DNA from: Butyrivibrio sp. INlla14
Lineage (GTDB): Bacteria; Bacillota; Clostridia; Lachnospirales; Lachnospiraceae
Direction of reading: 5' to 3'
Assembly (NCBI RefSeq): GCF_900102515.1
Contig: NZ_FMVS01000014.1
Span: 1 to 64,000, forward strand
DNA length: 64,000 nucleotides
Shown here: piece by piece, positions 27,807 through 35,753 of the stretch
Numbering within the stretch: the stretch's first letter is position 1
Layout: each line of letters opens with the position of its first letter
Translations under genes and position numbers: made by a program
Notes under the pieces: generated by a model
Seen by the model: the letters and a program-made list of their open reading frames with translations, nothing else
Database searches by the model: none
What the model was told of the DNA's origin: nothing

Positions 27807-27992
27807 TTATCTGTTTTCTACTTTTATAGTGCCAGCAGGGCAGGCCTTTTCACACATGCCACATCCAACACATTTTGCCTCATCTACAAGGGCATAACAG
27901 CCTCTATAGATCTGTATTGCTTCTCTTGGACATTGCAGAGCGCAGACGCCGCAAGCCACGCATCTACTAATGTCATTAATTGCCTTTTTCAT
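27807..27992 (-). CDS. 2x[4Fe-4S] ferredoxin
   Basis: A 61-aa bacterial-type ferredoxin with two complete cluster motifs, CVACGVCALQCP and CVGCGMCEKACP, each giving three ligands to one cluster and one to the other. It is a small soluble low-potential electron carrier. First gene of the operon; AAGGAG lies 7 nt before the ATG and a strong promoter about 50 bp upstream. Confidence 0.93.
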   Translation of the reverse strand: MKKAINDISRCVACGVCALQCPREAIQIYRGCYALVDEAKCVGCGMCEKACPAGTIKVENR

Positions 27993-28029
27993 AATAATCT
28001 CCTTGAAAGATTTTTATTGCTTTCTTTGC

Positions 28030-28057
28030 TTGACGATCCTATTATAGGTGGTATAAA
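28030..28057 (+). promoter_or_regulatory. Promoter of the HxlR regulator gene
   Basis: TTGACG (28030-28035), 16-bp spacer, TATAAA (28052-28057), about 50 bp before the ATG at 28108. It is interleaved with the minus-strand promoter, so only one polymerase can bind at a time. TAGGTGGTATA (28045-28055) and TATATACCTA (28080-28089) form an imperfect inverted repeat that may be the operator. Confidence 0.75.
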
Positions 28058-28068
28058 AAGTATATCAA
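28041..28068 (-). promoter_or_regulatory. Promoter of the ferredoxin operon
   Basis: Reading the minus strand: TTGATA (28068-28063), 16-bp spacer, TATAAT (28046-28041). Near-consensus sigma-70-type site, giving a leader of about 40 nt. It overlaps the divergent regulator promoter. Confidence 0.8.
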
Positions 28069-28107
28069 GTACGCAAAAAATATATACCTAGTAAGGAAAA
28101 CTATACC

Positions 28108-28452
28108 ATGAGTAAAATAGCCAAAAAAGAGCCATTGTGTGAAGATATTGCGGGTAAGGGATGCGGACTTAAGAAAGTCCTGGACATTGTCGGAGGAAAA
28201 TGGAAGATAATGATCCTTTGTGTTATCGACAACAGAGAAGTGGTGCGATATGGAGAACTGAATCGCGCAGTAAGTGGAATAACAAATACCATGCTTGCTA
28301 CTTCATTAAAAGAGTTAGAGGCAGACGGCCTTGTTGAGAGAAAGCAGTATGATGAGATGCCTGTCCGCGTAGAATACAATCTTACCTCAAAGGCCAAGAG
28401 CCTTATACCTATTCTTTTGCAGATGAAAAAGTGGGGCGAAGACAATTTATGA
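28108..28452 (+). CDS. HxlR family transcriptional regulator
   Basis: A 114-aa winged-helix regulator. The HxlR signature runs from KVLDIVGGKWKIMIL through GELNRAVSGITNTMLATSL to the wing (VERKQYDEMPVRVEYNLT). Cys11 and Cys20 lie just before the DNA-binding domain, where redox-sensing members of the family (YodB, HypR) carry their reactive Cys. It is divergent from the ferredoxin/NapH-like operon and shares its control region, so it most likely represses that operon and itself in response to an electrophile or redox signal; this is inference. Confidence 0.9.
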   Translation: MSKIAKKEPLCEDIAGKGCGLKKVLDIVGGKWKIMILCVIDNREVVRYGELNRAVSGITNTMLATSLKELEADGLVERKQYDEMPVRVEYNLTSKAKSLIPILLQMKKWGEDNL

Positions 28453-28461
28453 TATGAAAAA

Positions 28462-28489
28462 ACCTGCCACCCAAATCAAAGTGGCAGGT
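28462..28489 (-). terminator. Rho-independent terminator for metY (shared)
   Basis: ACCTGCCAC (28462-28470) pairs perfectly with GTGGCAGGT (28481-28489). On the minus strand the stem is followed by six T, so it ends metY. On the plus strand, after the HxlR gene, the T-tract is weaker. Confidence 0.85.
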
Positions 28490-28528
28490 ATACTTTTGTA
28501 TATTGCAAAGCTTCTAGTAATGCAGCAA

Positions 28529-29806
28529 TTACGCAAGTGCATTAGCAAGATCTGCGATAAGGTCATTCTTGTCCTCAAGACCACAGCTGATTCTGATAAG
28601 TCCTGCAGGGATTCCTGCTGCAGCAAGCTGCTCGTCAGTCATCTGGCGGTGTGTAGAAGTTGCAGGATTCAGGCAGCAGCTTCTAGCGTCAGCTACGTGA
28701 GTTTCAATCGCAAATACCTTGAGCTTCTTCATAAACTTCTCGGCAGCAGCTCTTCCGCCTTCAAGCTCAAATGAAACTACGCCGCAACCTCCATTTGGAA
28801 GGTATTTCTTGGCAAGTTCATAGTATTTATCTCCCTCAAGACCAGGATAATTAACCTTGACTACACCAGGCTGTTCCTGAAGAAACTTGGCAACAGCAAG
28901 TCCGTTCTCTACATGTTTTGGCATGCGGACATGTAGTGATTCAAGGCCAAGATTTAATATGAAGGCGTTCTGAGGTGACTGAATGCAGCCAAAGTCTCTC
29001 ATAAGCTGGGCTGTACACTTAGTGATGAAAGCTCCCTCTTTTCCGAATTTCTCTGCGTATGTAATTCCGTGATAGGAATCATCTGGAGTGCACAGACCTG
29101 GGAACTTGTCTGCATGAGCCATCCAGTCAAATTTACCGGAGTCAACAATAGCTCCGCCAACAGCAGCGCCGTGTCCATCCATGTACTTGGTAGTTGAATG
29201 AGTTACGATATCTGCCCCCCACTCAATAGGCCTGCAGTTTACAGGTGTTGGGAAAGTGTTATCCACAACAAGTGGAACGCCATGTGCGTGTGCAACCTTG
29301 GCAAATTTCTCAATATCAAGAACAGTAAGAGCAGGGTTTGCGATAGTCTCACCAAACATAGCTCTTGTATTATCTTTAAATGCTGCATTGAGCTCATCTT
29401 CTGATGCATCTGGTGATACAAATGTTACCTCTATACCCATTTTAGCCATTGTTACAGCAATAAGGTTGAAGGTTCCACCATAGATTGAAGATGAAGCTAC
29501 GATGTGGCTTCCGCACTCACAGATATTGAACAGGGCAAAAAAGTTCGCTGCCTGTCCGGAAGATGTCAGCATTGCTGCGCTTCCCCCTTCAAGAGCTGCA
29601 ATCTTGGCAGCCACATGATCATTTGTTGGATTCTGAAGTCTTGTGTAGAAATATCCTGAAGCCTCAAGGTCAAAGAGCTTACCCATATCTTCACTTGTAT
29701 CATATTTGAAAGTTGTGGACTGGATTATTGGAATCTGACGAGGCTCGCCGTTTCCTGGTGTGTAGCCAGCCTGTACACATTTTGTACCGATATTCTGATT
29801 GCTCAT
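28529..29806 (-). CDS. metY: O-acetylhomoserine aminocarboxypropyltransferase (PLP enzyme)
   Basis: A 425-aa Cys/Met-metabolism PLP enzyme that makes homocysteine from O-acetylhomoserine and sulfide. The N-terminal signature SGYFYTRLQNPTNDHVAAKI, the PLP-contact ALEGGSAAMLTSSGQAA, and the Schiff-base Lys207 in HSTTKYMDGHG are present. The ATG at 29806 has AGGAG 7 nt upstream; about 49 further codons are open upstream without support. Length fits the MetY group rather than the shorter MetB/MetC enzymes. Monocistronic, with its own terminator. Confidence 0.92.
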   Translation of the reverse strand: MSNQNIGTKCVQAGYTPGNGEPRQIPIIQSTTFKYDTSEDMGKLFDLEASGYFYTRLQNPTNDHVAAKIAALEGGSAAMLTSSGQAANFFALFNICECGSHIVASSSIYGGTFNLIAVTMAKMGIEVTFVSPDASEDELNAAFKDNTRAMFGETIANPALTVLDIEKFAKVAHAHGVPLVVDNTFPTPVNCRPIEWGADIVTHSTTKYMDGHGAAVGGAIVDSGKFDWMAHADKFPGLCTPDDSYHGITYAEKFGKEGAFITKCTAQLMRDFGCIQSPQNAFILNLGLESLHVRMPKHVENGLAVAKFLQEQPGVVKVNYPGLEGDKYYELAKKYLPNGGCGVVSFELEGGRAAAEKFMKKLKVFAIETHVADARSCCLNPATSTHRQMTDEQLAAAGIPAGLIRISCGLEDKNDLIADLANALA

Positions 29807-29948
29807 TGTAATTCTCCTATATCTCTTTTTATAGATCGATATGAATCCTGCAAAAGAGCTACATCTGCATATAATTTCACATCCATATAACAATAACACA
29901 TTTGAAGAAATTTCGACACACTTTATTGAGGTAAAGGAATAAAAGTGG

Positions 29949-29977
29949 GACAAAAAGAGGCTGACTGTTGTTATAAT
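29949..29977 (+). promoter_or_regulatory. Possible promoter of the toxin locus
   Basis: TATAAT at 29972-29977 with only a weak -35 (GACAAA at 29949-29954, 17-bp spacer). It lies about 42 bp before the ATG of the microprotein at 30019, so the transcript would include the microprotein, the toxin and the immunity genes. Confidence 0.45.
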
Positions 29978-30018
29978 ACTAGAACATGATTTAAGTGATG
30001 GAATTAGGTAGAAAATAC

Positions 30019-30159
30019 ATGAAAGCTAAATCTAAGATTATAGTTACAACTATTCTGGTTGCAATGGTGCTAGTGGCAGCATTTATCTACGTTACTGTGA
30101 CAGATGAATTTTTTATTTGGAGGAAAGAGGTATGTCATATGAGACCTGGGCGGATATAG
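30019..30159 (+). CDS. 46-aa single-pass membrane microprotein
   Basis: A short frame missed by length cut-offs: ATG at 30019, stop at 30157-30159. Residues 1-6 are basic (MKAKSK), 7-27 form a hydrophobic helix rich in Ile/Val/Ala, and the tail is hydrophilic. Its 3' end overlaps the toxin start at 30132 by 28 bp, and the toxin ribosome site lies inside it, so translation may be coupled. It could be a membrane partner or export aid of the toxin, or a degenerate leader. No family recognised. Confidence 0.5.
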   Translation: MKAKSKIIVTTILVAMVLVAAFIYVTVTDEFFIWRKEVCHMRPGRI

Positions 30160-32120
30160 GCTCAGCTAAGAATCAGGTATTCAAGTCGGATTCTGAAACC
30201 TGGAGTAAAGTAAGCAAGGCATATGCTAGTGAGGAAATGACCAAGCTTACTAGAAACTATACTAGTTTTAAAAGTTACATTGCTGCTGCAAATAAAGCCA
30301 TACGTGATGCAGCTATAGAGGGAATTAGCGAAATAGAAGAAATTGATTCAAGCAAAGTTTTTCGCCTAAATACCAGGTTGACGAAACTACAGAATTTTGC
30401 TCAAAAGATACATGGGGATGCAACAACACTCATAGATGATCCTTTTAAGGAAAGTATTGAAACGCTTCTGACTGCGGTCAAAGCGCATAGTAGCATTAAG
30501 GTTTCCGTCGGAAATGGATCGGTTGATTTAAGTACAGCGGAGAATGAAGGAGAATTATATTCAGCGATAGTTACCATCATGGAATATGGAGAAAAAGATG
30601 ATGTCGAGAAGTTCTTTGAGGATTATGAAAACAGTCCTTATTACGATCCGGATGAATACGAGAAACTTAGGATAGCAGAGCGAATCGCCAAAGGTGGCGC
30701 CCCATATTCTCAGGAATACATCGATAAATGGCTTGCAGATGACAACAATTACCTAGCTTATCTTACCATTATGCAGGTTATGAATCCTAATGTGGATCAG
30801 GGAATAGAGTCATTCCTTGAGAGTATGAGCAATAAGAATAAAGCATATACCTGGCTAAATCCTAACTACAAAATGACAAAAGAACAGGAAAAAGAAGCCA
30901 GAAAGATTTACTTCACCGAGCTTGGCAAAATGGATTTTGGGGATAAAGCCCAGTATACGTTGGTGTATATGAGCCGCAACACAATCTTTTATGACGATGC
31001 ATATAATGCCCTTAATGAACGCCAGAAAGCTGAGTATCAAAAGTACGAAGCTTATAGTTTACTTTATGAAAAGACAGATTTCTTTGCTGCTGTGAGCAAT
31101 GGCTTGAATTATTATTTTCTTGCTGTTCAGGAGTTTGGTGAAGAGGCCCTTGTAGAAATAGGATGCACGGCGCTTGAGATGGTGGGGCTTATCAATATGA
31201 ATGATACCTATGAAAGGATAGAAGATGTAAGAGAAAAATATGACAGGCTGTCCTTTCAAAAAACTAATTCCGCAGTGCAGCATCCATATGGTACTATTAC
31301 AGGTGAGGCAATGATGGATGCGGGATTGAACTTCGCCACTATGGGATTGTTTAGTGAATATACTGTAGCAACGCAATCAAGCAAGCTTGCAGCATTTATG
31401 GCTGGACAGTACACTCAGTTTTTCCAGGATGCAACCCTTCGTTATATGCCAACATATCTTGAATATGCTTCAGACGGAGTTGTGACAGATGCGGAGTATA
31501 AGGCCCTGGGTCAGGATATGCTGCTGGGAACCCTTGGGAATCTGGCATTTGCTCCAGTCGATATAGCGACTTATAACAACTACAGAAGATATGCAAATTA
31601 TGATGTTGTAGAGCCTACGAAACCAAAGCCAGGAGTTGTAGATATAGAACCCAAAAAGGCAAAGGTGGGAGAGATTGAAATAGATCCTAAAAAGCCGGGA
31701 ATGATTGATGTAGAGCCTGCAAATCCAAGCAGCTATAAAGAAGTTAATGTTCATGGTAAAATTAACACTGAGCTAGATGAGGTTGATTTAAAAAATGGAA
31801 TAATATATGAAGATAAATCAGCAGGAAAGCTTTATATGGAAAATCCAGATTTCCCTCAAACCGAGCAACAGTGGGCATATAAACAGATTTATAAAAAGGG
31901 ATCTAATAGAATTAAAGCTATTTCACAGCCAGAGTATTGGTTATCTATCGTTGGAAGCGAAGACTGCCCAAGCGTAGAGTCATTAAAATCAATAAAGAAA
32001 TATGTATTTAGAATTGATGCAGATACTCCTGCTCTTAGGGAAGAAGTTGAGAAATGTTTAAATATGCTGAGAAAAGAATATCCAGAGTATTCTTTTGATG
32101 TTATATATGGAGGAAAATAA
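30132..32120 (+). CDS. Polymorphic toxin with C-terminal restriction-endonuclease-like domain
   Basis: A 662-aa protein. The N-terminal ~500 residues are mostly helical without a signal peptide, which suggests specialised export (type VII-like). A Pro/Lys/Glu-rich linker with near repeats (GVVDIEPKKAKVGEIEIDP) covers about 495-535. The last ~120 residues are a toxin-type domain with Asp549-Glu550-Val-Asp552 and Glu560-x-Lys562 (DEVDLKNGIIYEDKSAG), followed by QTEQQWAYKQIYKK. This D...ExK pattern is typical of nuclease toxins with a REase fold. The ATG at 30132 has GGAGG 8 nt upstream. Four small genes follow, as expected for immunity proteins. Target inferred to be nucleic acid. Confidence 0.75.
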   Translation: MSYETWADIGSAKNQVFKSDSETWSKVSKAYASEEMTKLTRNYTSFKSYIAAANKAIRDAAIEGISEIEEIDSSKVFRLNTRLTKLQNFAQKIHGDATTLIDDPFKESIETLLTAVKAHSSIKVSVGNGSVDLSTAENEGELYSAIVTIMEYGEKDDVEKFFEDYENSPYYDPDEYEKLRIAERIAKGGAPYSQEYIDKWLADDNNYLAYLTIMQVMNPNVDQGIESFLESMSNKNKAYTWLNPNYKMTKEQEKEARKIYFTELGKMDFGDKAQYTLVYMSRNTIFYDDAYNALNERQKAEYQKYEAYSLLYEKTDFFAAVSNGLNYYFLAVQEFGEEALVEIGCTALEMVGLINMNDTYERIEDVREKYDRLSFQKTNSAVQHPYGTITGEAMMDAGLNFATMGLFSEYTVATQSSKLAAFMAGQYTQFFQDATLRYMPTYLEYASDGVVTDAEYKALGQDMLLGTLGNLAFAPVDIATYNNYRRYANYDVVEPTKPKPGVVDIEPKKAKVGEIEIDPKKPGMIDVEPANPSSYKEVNVHGKINTELDEVDLKNGIIYEDKSAGKLYMENPDFPQTEQQWAYKQIYKKGSNRIKAISQPEYWLSIVGSEDCPSVESLKSIKKYVFRIDADTPALREEVEKCLNMLRKEYPEYSFDVIYGGK

Positions 32121-32122
32121 AA

Positions 32123-32449
32123 ATGTCAGTAGGATTATATAAATATGATGGAGATATGTACGCAGGAGCAGATGAGATTATGAGTGTTGGTATAGCCTCA
32201 CAGAGACTATATGACACTTATTTGGAGCCTGCTATAGAGGAATTAGGAATTCATTTTTTTCAGGATGGAGCAGAAATAAGGTTAAAAGATGTAGATACTG
32301 CTCTTAAAGAGGTCGAAAGCTTAATTGCTTGGGTGGAAGAAAACGTTTCTGGTGATGATAAGGAGCATCTTCTTTCTAACCTCAAAGAAGGTAAGGAGGC
32401 CATCGCAGCTAACTTGGAAAATGAAGATGATGTTCTTTATATTTTCTAA
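32123..32449 (+). CDS. Candidate cognate immunity protein
   Basis: A 108-aa acidic protein starting 2 bp after the toxin stop, with GGAGG overlapping the toxin's last codons. The tight coupling and acidic character make it the best candidate antidote for the nuclease domain. Predicted helical (DVDTALKEVESLIAWVEENV). No family recognised with confidence. Confidence 0.65.
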   Translation: MSVGLYKYDGDMYAGADEIMSVGIASQRLYDTYLEPAIEELGIHFFQDGAEIRLKDVDTALKEVESLIAWVEENVSGDDKEHLLSNLKEGKEAIAANLENEDDVLYIF

Positions 32450-32478
32450 AATGTGACTGTAATTAGGAAACAACAAAA

Positions 32479-32880
32479 ATGATTGAAATACAGGCATGGT
32501 TGACCATATGGGCAACCCACTTGAACGAAGATGTTCATACAGAGATAAATGAAGAAGAGATTTATGCTAAGGTTGAGCAGATAGTTTCAAACTTGAAATA
32601 TAATAAGGTTGATATTATCAAAAGAAATGGGCCGCAGACGATTCATATGACTTTATGTGATAATCGTAAGACAGAAAAGTCAGAAGAATTGATTGCCGCC
32701 TTTAATGAGATTGCTGAAGTTGCTACAGGAAGTTATGGAATGCTGTATTATTGGGATGATGAAGATCCTGAGAAATATGATGATTTCCAGGTGCTTGTGG
32801 CACGAAAGGGAAAGACAGAGTGGAAGAAGGATGAGTATCTTTCTCCGCAATCAACTATGATTTTTGATGATTTAGGATGA
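32479..32880 (+). CDS. Imm7-like immunity protein
   Basis: A 133-aa acidic protein that resembles the Imm7 family, with GSYGMLYYWDDEDPEKYDDF followed by VARKG and an end with LSPQSTMIFDD. Imm7 proteins occur in polymorphic toxin loci as antidotes. It lies 29 bp after the first immunity candidate and 4 bp before the next gene. As second in the series it is probably an orphan immunity gene protecting against a neighbour's toxin. Confidence 0.7.
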   Translation: MIEIQAWLTIWATHLNEDVHTEINEEEIYAKVEQIVSNLKYNKVDIIKRNGPQTIHMTLCDNRKTEKSEELIAAFNEIAEVATGSYGMLYYWDDEDPEKYDDFQVLVARKGKTEWKKDEYLSPQSTMIFDDLG

Positions 32881-32884
32881 GAAA

Positions 32885-33205
32885 ATGATTTTTGAGTATT
32901 CAGAACTTAAGGAATATGTAACAGAGGATTTTGAGCGTTTTATCCAGATGGGATTCAATGAGAAGCAGGTTTTTCCTGCTGTTTTAAACGAATATGAGCA
33001 TGGAGAAGATTTTTCTTTAACAGAGAATGTTTGTATTCATGTCACTTTGGTTTTGCTATATAAAGAAAACGGTTTGGACAATAAGGAAATTGTTAGTAAA
33101 GTTCAACAGATTATGACTCCTGAAGCAATGGCAGAGATAAAAGAATCTTTAGGTAACGAGTTTGAAGCATTCATGGATGATTTAAATAATGCCATTGGTG
33201 AGTGA
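32885..33205 (+). CDS. Imm3-like immunity protein
   Basis: A 106-aa acidic helical protein. FIQMGFNEKQVFPAVLNEYE followed by HGEDFSLTENVCIHVTL matches what I recall of the Imm3 family. Four bp from the preceding immunity gene, with AGGATGAG as ribosome site. Probably an additional antidote in the array. Confidence 0.7.
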   Translation: MIFEYSELKEYVTEDFERFIQMGFNEKQVFPAVLNEYEHGEDFSLTENVCIHVTLVLLYKENGLDNKEIVSKVQQIMTPEAMAEIKESLGNEFEAFMDDLNNAIGE

Positions 33206-33226
33206 AAATTATAAAGGATAGGTAGT

Positions 33227-33589
33227 ATGTATCATAACTGTTTTATAAAAGCGGTGGACGAAGAAGAAATAACTATAGAAATTGATGGGGTAGAGCTTGT
33301 ATGTTTCTGTAATGTAGGGACTACTCACGTGGCCGGAGATAAGGTAAAATGCGAGCTTTCTTTGTATGATGATTATTCTGTATGCGAATGTGATGATGAA
33401 GAATGTAGATTAGAACGTGTAGGAAAAACATATTCTTACAAGATTTATGGAATATTAGATGTAGATAATAGAATATTTAAATCCGATATAGATTTCGAAA
33501 TAGATGATGATAGCATTTATGACATTTCTTATTTGGATGGAAAAATGTTCGGACTTTTGGTACAACGTATAGATATTGAAATTCTATAA
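33227..33589 (+). CDS. Hypothetical small acidic protein, possible immunity protein
   Basis: A 120-aa, very acidic, beta-rich protein with a Cys-rich middle (VCECDDEECRLE). It starts 21 bp after the Imm3-like gene and ends the cluster. Size, charge and position suit an immunity protein, but I do not recognise a family. Confidence 0.55.
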   Translation: MYHNCFIKAVDEEEITIEIDGVELVCFCNVGTTHVAGDKVKCELSLYDDYSVCECDDEECRLERVGKTYSYKIYGILDVDNRIFKSDIDFEIDDDSIYDISYLDGKMFGLLVQRIDIEIL

Positions 33590-33696
33590 ATCACTTATAC
33601 CTAAAATACAGATCTACTCCGCCGTCGCAAGCGACTCTTTGTTCTTATACAAATCCTCGCCTACATTTGCTTGCAATTTTATATAGTAAAATTCAG

Positions 33697-33712
33697 CCCT
33701 CGAGGGTATAAT
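33697..33712 (+). promoter_or_regulatory. Palindrome abutting a -10 element
   Basis: CCCTCGAGGG (33697-33706) is a perfect 10-bp palindrome immediately followed by TATAAT (33707-33712). No clear -35 is present. A repressor or activator site covering the spacer of the promoter for the next gene is possible. Confidence 0.4.
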
Positions 33713-33782
33713 AAAATATGCTTGTATGGGGTTACAAGGTATGAATTTAAGCAAGTGTAAAATGGTATTTCGGGGGGATAAA

Positions 33783-34694
33783 ATGAGAGACTATATTTAC
33801 TGGCACTTACCTGGATTTAGTGTATTCCGGGATCTTAACAGCACCCTTATTGATCTAATGAGGGAGTTTCCAAACAGCTTTAATGACAATTATCGCGTAG
33901 GCAGTGTTTATGGCACTTTTCCTGGGGCAATATGGAATGGTGGCAGAACAGTTCTGGGATTTTGCCCAAAGAACGAGATTGAGCGCACTATAAAGCTCTT
34001 TAACTCCAAGCACGTTCCTGTGCGCTTTACCTGGACAAACTCTCTTATAGAGGAAAAGCACGTTTACGACACCTATTGTAACCTGATAATGCGCCTTGCA
34101 GACAACGGGGAGAATCAGGTTTTGGTCAACAGGCCTGTTTTAGAGGATTATCTTAGAAAAGAGTATCCGAATTTCAAGTTCATTTCCTCTACTACCAAGA
34201 GGATAACTGATCCTGATAAGCTCCATGAAGAGCTTGAAAAGGACTATTTCATGGTGGTTCTGGACTATGACCTGAATCATAACAGGGAAGTCTTAGAGAG
34301 CCTTGGGCCAGTGGCAGACAGGGTGGAAATTCTGGTGGATGAAATATGCTTCCCTAATTGTCCAAAGAGAATAGACCACTACAAGGATGAGTCTCTTCAC
34401 CAGCTTGAATACGAGATAGCAAGGCCCTTTAACTGCCCTAACAGGCAGGAAAAGAAATCTTTTGCCGACTGCAAAGATAAGCCCGCCTTCATTAGCAGAG
34501 ACCAGATGAAGGATTATATAGATCTGGGCTTTAGGAATTTTAAGGTGGTAGGAAGAGGACTTCCACAGAGTCTTGTTTTAGACTCATATATGTATTATCT
34601 GGTAAAAGAGTCAGATCAGGACTTTATCAGAAATCAAATAAACAAGCGACTTGCTGAGATTGCAGAAAAAAGAGCTGCAGCAAGAAAAAGATAA
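33783..34694 (+). CDS. U32-peptidase-like TIM-barrel protein
   Basis: A 303-aa soluble protein. The segment VDEICFPNCPKRIDHY (~residues 200-215) and the late ISRDQMKDYIDLGFRNFKVV followed by GRGL resemble the Cys-containing core and C-terminal strand of U32-peptidase-related barrels, some of which act in tRNA or ubiquinone hydroxylation with an Fe-S cluster. The ATG at 33783 follows GGGGGG; a longer frame from 33726 lacks a site. The function of this short form is unknown. It is a single gene after the immunity array. Confidence 0.6.
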   Translation: MRDYIYWHLPGFSVFRDLNSTLIDLMREFPNSFNDNYRVGSVYGTFPGAIWNGGRTVLGFCPKNEIERTIKLFNSKHVPVRFTWTNSLIEEKHVYDTYCNLIMRLADNGENQVLVNRPVLEDYLRKEYPNFKFISSTTKRITDPDKLHEELEKDYFMVVLDYDLNHNREVLESLGPVADRVEILVDEICFPNCPKRIDHYKDESLHQLEYEIARPFNCPNRQEKKSFADCKDKPAFISRDQMKDYIDLGFRNFKVVGRGLPQSLVLDSYMYYLVKESDQDFIRNQINKRLAEIAEKRAAARKR

Positions 34695-34706
34695 AGATAC
34701 ATATTT

Positions 34707-35669
34707 TTACTCACCATTAAGTTCGAGGTTTTTTGAAACGTAGACTTTGTAGCCGAGCCCTCGACATTCAGATTTTGCCATTTCTGCAAGAGCTTCATCT
34801 TTAGTGTATTCAAGGACATAGACTGCTTTGCCATCTGCTGCTACCTGGGAGAGATAGTCGAGGAAGTATTCTCTGTCTTCAGCAGCACTTTCGGTAAAAG
34901 TGCCCTCATCCCAGTTGATAGAGGTAAATACGCTTTCCTGATTGACACCGTCAAGGACGGGTGTAAGTGTGCCATTCTCTTCAAGGTATCTTGTGACATA
35001 GTCGTTTCCACCGTTTATGATGATCTTTCTGTTAAGTTTCTTTATTGTGGTTAGGATGGTTGTGAGACCATCATAGATTTCATCTGTAGGATACATGTAA
35101 TAAATATCCGCGTTATCAATAAAGAAACCATCTACTCCGCCTCTTGCAAGAGTAGGAGCAATCTGCTGGGCAATATATTCCTGCCATTCTTCTTTGGATA
35201 CGTCAATCCAATATTCTCCATCCCAGTTTTCATAAGGGGAAAGAGTTATATCTTTAAACTGATCATAATAGGGCCTAAAGTCCTCAAGGGACCCAACATT
35301 GAGATAAGAATAGATTTCTTTGTTGGTCTTATGGAGCTGATCAAGCTCCTTGCTAGTATAGTACTGGGCGTCGATTACCAGTACATCATAGTTGATATCC
35401 TCTGGCAGCTCATCATATTCAACTCCAATGTAAACTCCGTACTCGGTGTCTGTGGAAAATTCCCTTGCGCGAGCATTTTCATCGGTGTATGACGATACAG
35501 TTAAAGCATTATCTGGTTGTGATTTTGAATCTGTGGCAGTTTGCGCATCTGTGGCTGGAAATGTTGTTTTAGTTTCTTTGCTAGGAGGTGTGCTTTCCTG
35601 TCCTGCACAGGCTGTCAACATAACAAGTAATAAGACTATAGTCGAGTTTCTAATTAATCCTCTTTTCAT
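34707..35669 (-). CDS. GH114-like lipoprotein (putative alpha-1,4-polygalactosaminidase family)
   Basis: A 320-aa exported lipoprotein; the signal ends MLTACAG (Cys21), followed by a Ser/Thr/Lys linker to ~55. The barrel shows the GH114/TM1410-like pattern: YDVLVIDAQYYTSKELDQL, IYSYLNVGSLEDFRPYYDQ, EYWIDVSKEEWQEY, and RGGVDGFFIDNADIYY with the presumed catalytic acids. Such enzymes are linked to galactosamine-containing exopolysaccharide cleavage; the substrate here is unknown. TTGGAGCC precedes the ATG. Confidence 0.78.
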   Translation of the reverse strand: MKRGLIRNSTIVLLLVMLTACAGQESTPPSKETKTTFPATDAQTATDSKSQPDNALTVSSYTDENARAREFSTDTEYGVYIGVEYDELPEDINYDVLVIDAQYYTSKELDQLHKTNKEIYSYLNVGSLEDFRPYYDQFKDITLSPYENWDGEYWIDVSKEEWQEYIAQQIAPTLARGGVDGFFIDNADIYYMYPTDEIYDGLTTILTTIKKLNRKIIINGGNDYVTRYLEENGTLTPVLDGVNQESVFTSINWDEGTFTESAAEDREYFLDYLSQVAADGKAVYVLEYTKDEALAEMAKSECRGLGYKVYVSKNLELNGE

Positions 35670-35753
35670 ATTGGCTCCAATCTGTAACTAGTATTTTTAT
35701 AAATATACTATTTCGTATATTGTTACCTGCAATATATCAGCTTCTTATCTTTC

